A stretch of DNA of 21,235 bases, taken from positions 1 through 21,235 of the forward strand of contig JAXMOZ010000061.1 of the NCBI GenBank assembly GCA_034382075.1. The letters are read 5' to 3'. The DNA is from JAEULH01 sp034382075 (GTDB lineage Bacteria > Pseudomonadota > Alphaproteobacteria > Rhodospirillales > Defluviicoccaceae). Positions 1-7,757 of this stretch are shown one piece after another (positions within the stretch are counted from its first letter, which is position 1; the number at the start of each line of letters is the position of its first letter). Position numbers and translations under genes: made by a program. The notes under the pieces were generated by a model. That model saw only the letters and a list, made by a program, of their open reading frames with translations, did not search any database and was not told the DNA's origin.

Positions 1-1
1 C

Positions 2-115
2 TACGAGGGCATCCGCGACACCTGCTGCGACGTCTGGCGAAAGCTCACCGCCGAAAGCGGCCGCATCCGATCCATCGCAACCAGATCCTGGGCTACCATC
101 GGTCAGTCCCAGTGA
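2..115 (+). CDS. C-terminal end of an IS630-like transposase (5' part outside window)
   Basis: The frame is open from the window edge and ends at TGA 113-115, giving 37 residues. The tail has the pattern seen at the end of many IS630/Tc1-mariner-type transposases: an aromatic/acidic start, a Cys-rich helix with an invariant Trp (DVWRKL), then a segment ending SIATRSWATIG just before the stop. In that family this is the stretch after the last catalytic acidic residue, so no catalytic residue is visible. It probably marks the right end of an insertion sequence that lies mostly to the left. No terminal inverted repeat could be recognised because the other end is missing. The family call rests on a short tail and is moderate. 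Confidence 0.5.
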   Translation, partial: YEGIRDTCCDVWRKLTAESGRIRSIATRSWATIGQSQ

Positions 116-144
116 AGTTTGGTATTATGCTTGGGGAAACGCGC

Positions 145-333
145 ATGCTTCACGACAACGAGAAAAACGCAGCGGCGACGGCGGGTTTTGATCACACTGC
201 GATGTCTGATGAAGGGACGCGCATGGGGTACCGGGAGTGTTCGATCTCCGGGTGCGCTTGCCGAGCGTTCAAGGACACCTACGGCTCCGACCTGTGCTCC
301 AACTGCGGGCACAAGTTCGCGGATCACTGGTAG
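145..333 (+). CDS. Small zinc-ribbon-like hypothetical protein
   Basis: The product has about 62 residues. Its C-terminal half carries four to five cysteines arranged C-x5-C-x-C then C-x2-C (CSISGCACRAF, then LCSNCGHKFADHW), which reads as a compact zinc ribbon ending at TAG 331-333. The start is uncertain. GTG 112 overlaps the transposase stop; ATG 145 follows a weak GGGGAA; ATG 223 follows a better AAGGGA and would give only the cysteine-rich core of about 36 residues. ATG 145 is used here as a compromise. It lies directly behind the transposase end, so it could be a passenger or merely the first host gene after the insertion. Function unknown; a structural or nucleic-acid/protein-binding role is only a guess. 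Confidence 0.5.
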   Translation: MLHDNEKNAAATAGFDHTAMSDEGTRMGYRECSISGCACRAFKDTYGSDLCSNCGHKFADHW

Positions 334-387
334 CCGGGACGCGCGGCGCGCAGCCCACGCAGGCGGCGACCCAGCAAGCCCGTGCGC

Positions 388-1314
388 TTAGAGGGGCCGT
401 GGCCGGCCAAGTTCCCCCAGGGGGCAGTCCAGGGCGTCACGGTCCCAGCCGCCAAGATCGGCGGCGGCAGCGTAGGTGCTTTGCAGGAAAGCCATGAGCG
501 CCGCCTCCGGATCGCTCGACCGGCGGATCGCATCGTACGGCAACAGGAATTCGCCGAGGCTCCCGTCGAAGTAGGCCGCGTCCGGCAGCGGCCGCGCCTC
601 GGAGAACCCGTCCGGGGTCGGGTAGGCGTAGGAGTACACGGCCGGGAAATCGACGTTGGCGTCCCCGGGCCAGAAGCCGGCGGAGGAGACCTCGTGGCTG
701 TAGGCTTCCCGCGTGACCGCGTCCGGCAGGGCCGGGACGCCGCCAGGATGCAACGGCGCGCCGCGGCCGGAGAAGCGCGTCACCGCCAGGTCGAAGCTCC
801 CCCAGAAGAGGTGCACCGGGCTCACCTTGCCGAGATAGGCCGTCCGAAAGCGTTTCAGCACGCGGTCGACCGCGACCGTGGCGTGGAAAAAGCGGCTTAC
901 CGCCTCGGCGTCGTACGGCCGCTTCTCCTTGTCCTCTGCGAACGCAATTGGATCGGGCACCTCGTTGGGCCGCCCGTCGAACTCGGGGGTTCCTCCGAGC
1001 CGGCGGAGGAGATCGACGAGGCGCGCGTGAAACTCGGCGACGGACATCGGGCCGAGGGGGAAGCTCGCCTGCCGCCCGTCGGTGGCAGCGCCGACGACCG
1101 CGTGGTCGAGGAGGTCGAAAGCGACTTCCACGCCGCCTGGGCCGTCGGGAACGATCGAGGTCGTAAGCCCGCGTGCGGTCACGTAGAGCGTCGCGTGCCA
1201 GGAGTGGTTCACCCACGGCGTCCGGGCCAGGCGATACTTGCCGACGACCTGGGTGTAGAGATGCAGCGCCGAGCGTGTCTCTCGCCAGGGCGCGTAAGGA
1301 ATATCGGGCCACAT
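388..1314 (-). CDS. DUF5996 family protein
   Basis: This 308-residue protein matches the DUF5996 family over its whole length. Recognisable blocks are the N-terminal WPDIPYAPWRETRSALHLYT, then VNHSWHATLYVTARGLTTS, the central SPVHLFWGSFDLAVTRFSGR, then TREAYSHEVSSAGFWPGD and YSYAYPTPDGF. No biochemical function is established for the family that I can name. The chosen start is ATG 1312-1314, because a good Shine-Dalgarno stretch (GGGAGAAAGGA) precedes it by 8-9 bases; the upstream in-frame ATG at 1336-1338 lacks one. There is no signal peptide or membrane segment, so it is probably cytoplasmic. Its start lies 39 bp below a stop codon (1353-1355) that ends a duplicated helicase tail, so the ancestral upstream neighbour may have been the helicase. 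Confidence 0.85.
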   Translation of the reverse strand: MWPDIPYAPWRETRSALHLYTQVVGKYRLARTPWVNHSWHATLYVTARGLTTSIVPDGPGGVEVAFDLLDHAVVGAATDGRQASFPLGPMSVAEFHARLVDLLRRLGGTPEFDGRPNEVPDPIAFAEDKEKRPYDAEAVSRFFHATVAVDRVLKRFRTAYLGKVSPVHLFWGSFDLAVTRFSGRGAPLHPGGVPALPDAVTREAYSHEVSSAGFWPGDANVDFPAVYSYAYPTPDGFSEARPLPDAAYFDGSLGEFLLPYDAIRRSSDPEAALMAFLQSTYAAAADLGGWDRDALDCPLGELGRPRPL

Positions 1315-1359
1315 CGCTGTCGTCCTTTCTCCCAGCATCCATCTCGCCGTGGCTACGAT

Positions 1360-1388
1360 GCCAGCAGCGCCCGCGTCTGCGCAATCGC
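1360..1388 (-). repeat. 29-bp duplicate of the helicase 3' end (inner half)
   Basis: These 29 bases are identical to 9655-9683, the last coding bases of the helicase gene, in the same orientation. Read on the minus strand they encode AIAQTRALLA in the helicase frame, and the frame then reads Ser and stops at TAG (1353-1355), against Pro and TGA in the helicase. Only one residue of the tail differs and its length is the same. The match ends abruptly at 1389, exactly where the other half of the helicase tail (found at 7596-7626) would begin. It looks like a former 3' end of the helicase gene or an attachment-site half. Confidence 0.85.
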
Positions 1389-1475
1389 CGTAGCGTGCCG
1401 GATGCGGCCGAAGGGCCAGACGACCGTTTCGTCAGCGCCGGCTGCGGCCGGCTCAGGCTCGCCGCACGAAGGCGG

Positions 1476-4400
1476 TCAATCCTCCAGCGTCACCTTCTCG
1501 ATCGTGTAAGCGATTGCGACCCGGGCGCAGTCCACGGCCGGGGTGGCGCCGGCGGGGCAGCTGTTCGACTGGCTGCGGCCAGCCGGGCTACGCGCCGCCT
1601 CGGGACGGCTGCAGGTGACGTCCGTGCCGCCCCAGCTTTCGAGGCCGAAGCTGGCGCAGACCGGCTGGCACCAGCCGAACGGCATGGACCGGTGGCCCGC
1701 CCTGCAGTTGGGGTAAATGCCCCATCCCTCCGCTTTGCAGCCGACGGACGGGTTCTGCTGGGTGCAGAGGTCCATCGCCCAGGCGACGTAGAACGTGCGC
1801 GGATAGGAGCCGAAACATGTCCCGCCGCGGGTGTCGAAACCGGCGGGGCAGGCCTTCAGGCAGGCGCCGTTTTCGTCGAGGTAGCCGTCGGGGCACGCGG
1901 TGACGCACCGGCACTCCGGGGAAATGGCGGCCACCTCACCGGCGACGCTGCCGGCCGCGCGCGCCGCCTCGAGGCGAAGGTCCTGGGTGACCTCGCCCAG
2001 CGCGGACGGGGATGAGGGTCCCTTCAGGCGCGCGGTCAGCTTTGCGTCCGTCGCGTTCGCATCGACGCTCAACACCACGCGCTTGCCGATGGCGACCGAC
2101 CCGCCCTCGGCGGCGGACGGCCGGGCGGCCGTCGCTCCGGCGCCCGTCCAGATCGGCGCGGTGCGGCGCTTCTTCCCGGCGGCCGGGGTGTGGGTGACCG
2201 AGACAATTCCTTCAACGGCGTTGTCGGCCCCGAGGTTGGCGGGCGTCAGACTCTCGAGCGTAACCACGTAAAGCTCCGGCAAGACTCGAGCATCCGAGAC
2301 CGGCACGCGGCCGTTGGCGACGCGCATCCGCTCGATGGCGCGCAGACCGACGGCGTTGCGCAGGTCGCGATAGATCGCCGGGTCATCGAAGTGGATCGGC
2401 GACAAAATGTCCGTGATCGGCCGCAGATCGCGCGCGATCGGGTTGCCCCGCTCGGTGTCCTCGCCGCAGGTCACCTCCTCGGCATCGAAAGAAGCCGTCG
2501 CCGCTTCGGTGGTGATCCGCGTGTCCTCGACGATTTGGGTCTTCTCGAACGCGGAACGTGTCCCGCGGCCGAATGCGCCTTCGAGGCTGAGCGTGACGCC
2601 GGAGACGGTCCCCGAGCTCGCCGCTTCGACGTCGATCTGTCGCTCGATCTCCGCGGAAATCGCCGTCTCCGAGATCTTGCGCTCGAACCGGGCGCGACAG
2701 CCAAACACGACGAAGTTGGTGTAATGCGCGCCGTAAACGTCGAGCAGCTCGTCGATCAGCGTCGCGCGCTCTTGCCTGGAGGCCGCGTTCGCCGCGTCCT
2801 CGACCAGGGCGCGGAAGCCCGGATCGAGGTCGATCCGCGCCGGGTCGAGCATCAGGCCGTAGGCCGCGTGCCAGAGCTCGCCGATCGCCAGCACCGACTT
2901 CTCGCCCACCATCCGCTCGACCGACTCCTTGAAATCGGCGGACAACGAGAACGAGAAGACTTCCGGCATGTCGGCGCCTGCGCCCACGCTGGCGCGAAGG
3001 TCTTCCTGCAGCTCGCGGGAGGTTTCGACGACGCGCTCGGTGTTCGTCGAGACGCTAACGTCCATGCTGTCGTACAGCAGCCCCCACGAGACCCTGGGTC
3101 CCGCCGGCGGATCGCTCGGCGCACGGTCGGCGCCGGCCGGGTCGGTGGAAAAGATGCGCCGACGCCCCGCCGCGCCGCCCGCGGTCTTGATGGGCGAGAT
3201 GCGCAGAATGTCGTAACCGACGTAGTTCTCGAACGGCTGGTCGAGCCTGTCGCGCGCAGCGCTCGGGCTCGGCGGTTCGCCGACCCGCTGGAACAACGTC
3301 GAGCTGCCGGAGTTTGGATCGGTCAGCCGAAGCCGGTCGCGGTTCACGACCTTGAGCTCGAAGGGCTTGAAGCCGGTCGAAAAACCGCCCGCCCGGGGCT
3401 CGCGCCAGCCGACGAAGGCGTCCGCGCCGGTCTGGACGAAACGGGTCTCGACGACGCCTCCCTCCCCGTCGCGGAAGATATCGAGGCCGTTGGTGCCGTG
3501 GGGGTTGGCCGGGTCCGCCCGGGCCGGCGCGATCCTGAGCACCTCGATCCGGTCGGCGGAAAACAACATCGAGGTGGTCGAAGCCGCGATCGCCACCGCG
3601 TCGAACTCGCCCTGTCCGGCCTCGGAGAACCAGATGCCCGAGATGTCCGCCGGAGAGAGGAGCTTCACCCCGTCGGCGCCGGCCGCGGCGCCCGTCCCCT
3701 CGGCGAACGCCAGAGGAGCGTCGACGACGAGGGCCAACGGCGCCGGCGACTGGGGCGTCGCCCAGCGGCCGGCGTCGTGGGACGCGAAGAGCACGGCCGG
3801 ATCGACGGCGGCCGTGCGCCAGATGCGCACCGGACCCAGATGGCCGCGGAACAGGTCGGTCGTCGCGGTGCGCCCGCCGATGTGGAGCCGCAACGTCGGG
3901 CTCGTGTCCGTGCGGACGGGGCGGAGGGGAAAGGTCATGAGCGACTGGACGGTCGCCGTGTCGATCACCTGAATGAACGAAAAGGTGGCGTCCGGCCTCC
4001 ACGTCTCGTCGATCGTGAAGAGCTGCGCCTCGTCGGCCTGCGTCTGCAACACGAAGCGCCGCGCGACCGGCTCGCCGCCCCGGGTCAGGCCGCCGAGGGC
4101 CACAGGGACGGTCTTTTCGGTCTCGCCGAAGCGCAGGGTCAACCTGCTCTGGGCGGCGTCGAGGCAGATCGAGAAGGTCTCGCGGAGCGAGGACCTGAGC
4201 GACAACAGGCACTGCGGGTTTGCGCCGCCGGCCGATCCGCCTTCGGCCGGCAAAACCGAGAACGCGATCGTCAGGCCGTTCGAGGGATTGAGCGCCTCGG
4301 CATGATCGACCGGCGCCCCACCCACAGGGATGCTCACCGCAACCGGCGCCGCGCCGTCGCCGAATGCGCGCATCCTGGTTCGGTCCGGCCGTTCGGTTCC

Positions 4401-5444
4401 GTTCCGGACAGCCGCCAGTTGCTCCATGGTGCGCGCGGTCGCAGACAGCCGCAGCGGCGCGGTGATCGGGACGCCGGCGTCGGTCAGGCCGGTCAGGTGG
4501 CCGCGCCCGTCAGTCGCGAGCGCGCGCAGGCTCCGCCGGTCGCTCAAGCCCGCGGACAACCGCAAGCCGTTGGTGAACAGCCGCACGAACGGCCCTTCGC
4601 GGCCGGCCCCGGCGACCCAGGCGCTCTCGGCGTCGATCACGGCGATGTCGCTCAGACGGCGGCCGGAGGCGGCGCAGCCCGCCGCGGAACCGGTTCTGGG
4701 ATCGACACAGTCGGGCGTGTCCTGCAGGGTCCATCGTCCGGGGCGGTTCTCATCGTCGTGGGACCGGACGATCAGCCCCGAACTGGTCGCGATCCAGGCG
4801 ACGCCGTCAGGGGCAACGTCGATCGCGATCGGCTCCCCGAGGTGGTCGTGCCAGCCGTAGAAGGCGTCGAACTTCTCGCGGGTGCCGGTGAGGACCGCGC
4901 CGTCGGTGGCGCGCGGGCGGGCGGGATCGACGGTCGGGATCACCCACAGCCGCCCATCGTAAACGCCGAAATCCCGCACGCTCTGGGCGACCAGCCGCCA
5001 AACCCCGTCCTCCTGGCGTTCGGCGAGATTGCCGTTGGCGTCGACGACCCAAACCGCTCCGGTCTTCGGGTCGATGTCGATCCGGCGGGCGCCGACCGTG
5101 ACGGTCGCGGCGCCGCCGGCCTCGCCGGCCACCGGGGTGGTCAGCGGACGGACGTTCCAGCCGAAGCCCGCCTGCTGAAGCAGCCCATGGTCGGAGGCGA
5201 TCCAGATCGTCCCGTCCGGGGCAACGGCGACGTCGTTCGCCTTGAGCCCCTGGGGCGCGGCCGCCCCCGGGAGGTCGGCCTTGGCGTCGAACGTGATGGT
5301 CTCGCCGAGCGAGAGGCCGGGCTGCGGGTCGAAGGCCGGCAGCGTCTGCGCCGACGCCAGCGAGACGATGCTTGCCCCGGCGGTTGACAGCGTTCCCACC
5401 CAAAGCACGCGGAGGATGCGCCGCGCCGATGTTGCGATGCTCAT
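1476..5444 (-). CDS. Giant secreted MACPF (perforin-like) multidomain protein
   Basis: 1322 residues. Residues 1-32 form a Sec signal peptide (LASA before QTLP). About 45-340 is a beta-propeller-like region with repeated units such as NDVAVAPDGTIWIASDHGLL and AIDVAPDGVAWIATSSGLIV. About 380-580 resembles a LamG/concanavalin-like domain (LFRGHLGPVRIWRT). About 595-720 is an unassigned beta-rich part. About 738-1040 is the MACPF domain: it opens with YVGYDILRISP, carries the signature LLDVYGAHYTNFVVFG with Y904-G-A-H-Y908, and ends with a typical DLRPITDIL segment. Residues 1176-1322 contain 14 cysteines, as expected for a disulfide-rich exported tail. MACPF proteins usually form oligomeric membrane pores; the propeller and LamG parts could bind surfaces. 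The gene lies 62 bp behind a secreted coiled-coil gene on the same strand, so co-transcription is likely. The MACPF call is firm; target and toxicity are unknown. Confidence 0.85.
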   Translation of the reverse strand: MSIATSARRILRVLWVGTLSTAGASIVSLASAQTLPAFDPQPGLSLGETITFDAKADLPGAAAPQGLKANDVAVAPDGTIWIASDHGLLQQAGFGWNVRPLTTPVAGEAGGAATVTVGARRIDIDPKTGAVWVVDANGNLAERQEDGVWRLVAQSVRDFGVYDGRLWVIPTVDPARPRATDGAVLTGTREKFDAFYGWHDHLGEPIAIDVAPDGVAWIATSSGLIVRSHDDENRPGRWTLQDTPDCVDPRTGSAAGCAASGRRLSDIAVIDAESAWVAGAGREGPFVRLFTNGLRLSAGLSDRRSLRALATDGRGHLTGLTDAGVPITAPLRLSATARTMEQLAAVRNGTERPDRTRMRAFGDGAAPVAVSIPVGGAPVDHAEALNPSNGLTIAFSVLPAEGGSAGGANPQCLLSLRSSLRETFSICLDAAQSRLTLRFGETEKTVPVALGGLTRGGEPVARRFVLQTQADEAQLFTIDETWRPDATFSFIQVIDTATVQSLMTFPLRPVRTDTSPTLRLHIGGRTATTDLFRGHLGPVRIWRTAAVDPAVLFASHDAGRWATPQSPAPLALVVDAPLAFAEGTGAAAGADGVKLLSPADISGIWFSEAGQGEFDAVAIAASTTSMLFSADRIEVLRIAPARADPANPHGTNGLDIFRDGEGGVVETRFVQTGADAFVGWREPRAGGFSTGFKPFELKVVNRDRLRLTDPNSGSSTLFQRVGEPPSPSAARDRLDQPFENYVGYDILRISPIKTAGGAAGRRRIFSTDPAGADRAPSDPPAGPRVSWGLLYDSMDVSVSTNTERVVETSRELQEDLRASVGAGADMPEVFSFSLSADFKESVERMVGEKSVLAIGELWHAAYGLMLDPARIDLDPGFRALVEDAANAASRQERATLIDELLDVYGAHYTNFVVFGCRARFERKISETAISAEIERQIDVEAASSGTVSGVTLSLEGAFGRGTRSAFEKTQIVEDTRITTEAATASFDAEEVTCGEDTERGNPIARDLRPITDILSPIHFDDPAIYRDLRNAVGLRAIERMRVANGRVPVSDARVLPELYVVTLESLTPANLGADNAVEGIVSVTHTPAAGKKRRTAPIWTGAGATAARPSAAEGGSVAIGKRVVLSVDANATDAKLTARLKGPSSPSALGEVTQDLRLEAARAAGSVAGEVAAISPECRCVTACPDGYLDENGACLKACPAGFDTRGGTCFGSYPRTFYVAWAMDLCTQQNPSVGCKAEGWGIYPNCRAGHRSMPFGWCQPVCASFGLESWGGTDVTCSRPEAARSPAGRSQSNSCPAGATPAVDCARVAIAYTIEKVTLED

Positions 5445-5506
5445 GGCCTGTCCCAGTTCCTAAAGTCTGCCCGTGGTGGTGCGGCGCCGATCGCAAGCGG
5501 CGGCGC

Positions 5507-7417
5507 TTAGCGGCCCAACATCGCGATGTCCCGGTTCAGGTCGTCGATCCGGCGCCTGTTTTCCGCGCGATCGGCCTCGAGCCGCTCGACGTTTTTCAGA
5601 TGCCACGCCGTTTCCTGCGGGTCGTCGTCTGCGTCTTCCATGATCTCTGTAAGGTCGGAGAGCGCCGTCAGCACCCGGCCCTCCAGGTCGGCGTTCAACG
5701 TCTGGCGTGCGGCCAGAACCGCCCGCGCCAGCGCCAAGGCGTCGCCCTCGGGGGCAAGCCCCAGGCGAATGGCTTCAGCAGCGAGAAAAGCGCGATGCTC
5801 ATCCCTTGCTCGGGCGTAGGAGTCCCCAAGGAGCCCCATGGACGCGCCGTCCGCGATGGCCTCCCAGGTTCCGTCGTCGCTGCGAACGGCAATGTCCCTG
5901 GCGGTCGCGTAGCCCGTGACCACGACCTCGACCATGTCGTAGGCGCCGAACACCGCCCGCCGGTTGTCGTTGGCATCTTCGACATCCTCGCCGGCGGCGT
6001 CCGCCTCGTCGACGAAGACGTCGGAGGACATGAGATCGTAAACGCCCTCGCCCGAGAACACAGCGGGTCGGCCTTCGGCGCCGAGTTCGAAGAGGGACAC
6101 CACCCTGCTGCGCCCGAGCGGCGCCGCGTCGGGTTCGTTGTCATCGGAGGAGTCCACATCGTCGACGAAAACCGGGCGATCGGTCGCCGCGTCGGCGACG
6201 ATGCCCAAACGCGCCCGGCCATCGGCGAGGCGCGTCTCCGCGACCTTCAGCCTGTCTTGCATCGTGGAGGCGTCCAAAGACGCCCGGTCGGCGCGGTCCT
6301 CCAGCTTGAGCGCCATGGCCTGCAAGCGGGTCGCCTCAGCTTCGAGCCTCGACTTGGCTCCGCCCGTCTCAGCCTGCGCCAGTGCGCGGGTATCGGCCGC
6401 CTCGTCGGCGACGACCCGCTGTTGCACCTGCAGGGCGCGCTCGAGATCGAGCAGGCTCGCCCGGGCGGCGCGCACCTGAGCGGCGAGGCGATCGAACCTG
6501 GTCTCGGCCGCCCGCACTTCTTCGACGGTGTCCATGGGGCCAAGGTCGAAGGAGTCCGGCCCAGCAGCGGGTTCGTCGAGCAAGATATCGCGAAGTCGCA
6601 GCGGCGCTCCGGCGTCGCGACCCTGAGCCGCCTTGTCACGCATGGCCTCGAGCTCGGCTCGGTCGGCGGACAGGTTGGCCATGCGCGCGGCGGCTTCCAG
6701 CATCGCCCGTCTGCCGTCCTCGCCGGCCACCCCGGCGGCGGCGTTGCGGTCGCTTCTGGCGGCGGCAATGCGATTGCCGATGCGAGCGATGAAGACGTCG
6801 ATCGTGTAGCCGTCATCGTCGTCGGCGACGGCCGCCGGCGCCGCAGGGGGGCGGACTTGCCGAGACGCCTGCGCCGCCGCCTCGACCACCAGCCGATGAT
6901 ACTCGGCATCGAGAGCATCCCGCCGGCGCTTGATGTCTGCCATCTCGCCCTGCAACCACCGCCCTTCACCGGGCTCGGTGCCGCCGAGCTTGCGGCGGCG
7001 CTCCGCGAGATCCTGAGAAAGGTTCTGCTGGTCTTCCTCCAGCACGCGAATGTCCCGCTCCGTGTCGGTCCGCAGCGAGGGCGTTATCGTCGGGTCGGCG
7101 CGGAGGGCCCGCGCCACCGCCAGTTCGAGCGTATTCTCTTTCACGAGCGCGGACGCCCTGTCGAAGTCTTCCCCGAGGCGCCTGTACTGAAGGGCCAGCG
7201 CGTCGTGGTCCGCCTTCAGCTTGGCGTTTTGTTGCACATATTCCTGCTCAGCTTGACGAAGGCCATCGGCCACTCCGCGCTCTTCGGCGGCCTCGTTTTG
7301 CTCCTGCGTCTGGTCGCGGCGATGGCGGCCGTTGTTCGCGCAAGCCTCGTGCGCCTCCGCAAAGACCGAAACTGCCATGATCAGGGCAAGAGTGCCGCCA
7401 AGAAGAGGTCTGACCAT
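5507..7417 (-). CDS. Secreted coiled-coil protein upstream of the MACPF gene
   Basis: 636 residues, family not recognised. The start ATG 7415-7417 is preferred because it follows CAGGGAAAG by a few bases and begins a clear Sec signal peptide (MVRPLLGGTLALIMAVSVFA); the longer frame from 7513 would bury that signal. After the signal come long charged heptad-rich stretches at about 40-150 and 270-400, rich in Ala, Arg, Glu and Leu with almost no Gly or Pro, as in periplasmic or surface coiled coils. About 400-470 is strongly acidic (DDVDSSDDNEPDAA and later EADAAGEDVEDANDN). About 470-600 looks more globular, and the last 35 residues are coiled again. Only 62 bp separate it from the MACPF gene, so the two probably form one unit. 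A scaffold, chaperone or protective partner for the pore protein is conceivable but inferred. Confidence 0.8.
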   Translation of the reverse strand: MVRPLLGGTLALIMAVSVFAEAHEACANNGRHRRDQTQEQNEAAEERGVADGLRQAEQEYVQQNAKLKADHDALALQYRRLGEDFDRASALVKENTLELAVARALRADPTITPSLRTDTERDIRVLEEDQQNLSQDLAERRRKLGGTEPGEGRWLQGEMADIKRRRDALDAEYHRLVVEAAAQASRQVRPPAAPAAVADDDDGYTIDVFIARIGNRIAAARSDRNAAAGVAGEDGRRAMLEAAARMANLSADRAELEAMRDKAAQGRDAGAPLRLRDILLDEPAAGPDSFDLGPMDTVEEVRAAETRFDRLAAQVRAARASLLDLERALQVQQRVVADEAADTRALAQAETGGAKSRLEAEATRLQAMALKLEDRADRASLDASTMQDRLKVAETRLADGRARLGIVADAATDRPVFVDDVDSSDDNEPDAAPLGRSRVVSLFELGAEGRPAVFSGEGVYDLMSSDVFVDEADAAGEDVEDANDNRRAVFGAYDMVEVVVTGYATARDIAVRSDDGTWEAIADGASMGLLGDSYARARDEHRAFLAAEAIRLGLAPEGDALALARAVLAARQTLNADLEGRVLTALSDLTEIMEDADDDPQETAWHLKNVERLEADRAENRRRIDDLNRDIAMLGR

Positions 7418-7552
7418 TGACTTTCCCTGCTGTTCTTTTGTTGCCGGCTGTGTGGCATGCTTCCGGGCAGCGGGCAAGGCAAATACTGCCGAGGGATGTC
7501 TTGGCTCGACCAAAGCCTAGTTTTCGCTGGGTTGTAGGTTTGATTTGATTGA

Positions 7553-7626
7553 TTAGTCTTCGGCGACAGGCGCGCAATACGTTCGGGCGACGGCTTCGCT
7601 CAGGCCCACCCGGCTGACCCGCACGC
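7553..7626 (-). pseudogene. Relic of a helicase C-terminal tail (contains 31-bp exact duplicate)
   Basis: Bases 7596-7626 are identical to 9685-9715 inside the helicase gene. On the minus strand they read VRVSRVGLS in the helicase frame. The frame continues beyond the exact repeat as EAVART against DAIAQT in the intact gene, then diverges and stops at TAA (7553-7555), 23 residues in all against 21 in the helicase. Similarity at protein level beyond the exact repeat argues that this is a real but diverged helicase 3' end, not a chance match. A stop codon lies just upstream (at 7634-7636), so nothing is expressed from it as a helicase. Confidence 0.7.
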
Positions 7627-7700
7627 TTATATATTAGCCGGTCGTAGGCTGCTTCGGCCTGAGCCGCGTCCACTTTCATCGACGTCCTGATCTGGAGGTT

Positions 7701-7745
7701 CACCCCGAACCCGCCTTGGGCGACACCCTGGGCGGGCTCGGGGTG
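7701..7745 (-). terminator. Long hairpin downstream of the RTX gene
   Basis: The 15-base arms 7701-7715 and 7731-7745 pair with a single mismatch. The 15-base loop can fold further through GGG/CCC. It starts 12 bp behind the RTX stop codon. There is no T-run on the minus-strand side, so it may act with Rho or as an mRNA stabiliser rather than as a classical intrinsic terminator. Confidence 0.6.
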
Positions 7746-7757
7746 GCCGGACCTAGT

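Larger units (their letters stand above)
7418..7757. other. 340-bp non-coding stretch between the RTX and coiled-coil genes
   Basis: No convincing gene is present. It holds, from right to left on the minus strand, a strong hairpin behind the RTX gene (7701-7745), a relic of a helicase tail (7553-7626) and the leader of the coiled-coil gene. The part at 7515-7560 and 7627-7645 is clearly more AT-rich than its surroundings and probably contains the promoter of the coiled-coil/MACPF pair, but no -35/-10 pair could be chosen with confidence. A minus-strand frame from 7703 overlaps the coiled-coil gene and has no family resemblance, so it is not called. Confidence 0.6.

Noticed and set aside
382..1509. 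375-codon plus-strand open frame
   Set aside because: Antisense to the DUF5996 gene, whose motifs are clear along its full length.
2190..5387. 1065-codon open frame on the plus strand opposite the MACPF gene
   Set aside because: The translation is Arg/Gly/Asp-rich without domains. Such antisense frames are expected opposite real genes in GC-rich DNA, and the minus-strand protein has a signal peptide and recognisable domains.
1360..7626. Serine-integrase-type attB of about 60 bp split symmetrically by a 6.2-kb element
   Set aside because: The two halves (29 and 31 bp) fit such a site in size, but no recombinase gene is present and the intact copy lies inside a gene whose tail also occurs as a diverged protein-level relic. 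Tandem replacement of gene 3' ends explains more of the data, so this is kept only as a variant.
7248..7703. 151-codon minus-strand frame over the coiled-coil gene start
   Set aside because: It overlaps the signal-peptide region of the coiled-coil gene and reads the helicase relic out of frame; no family resemblance.
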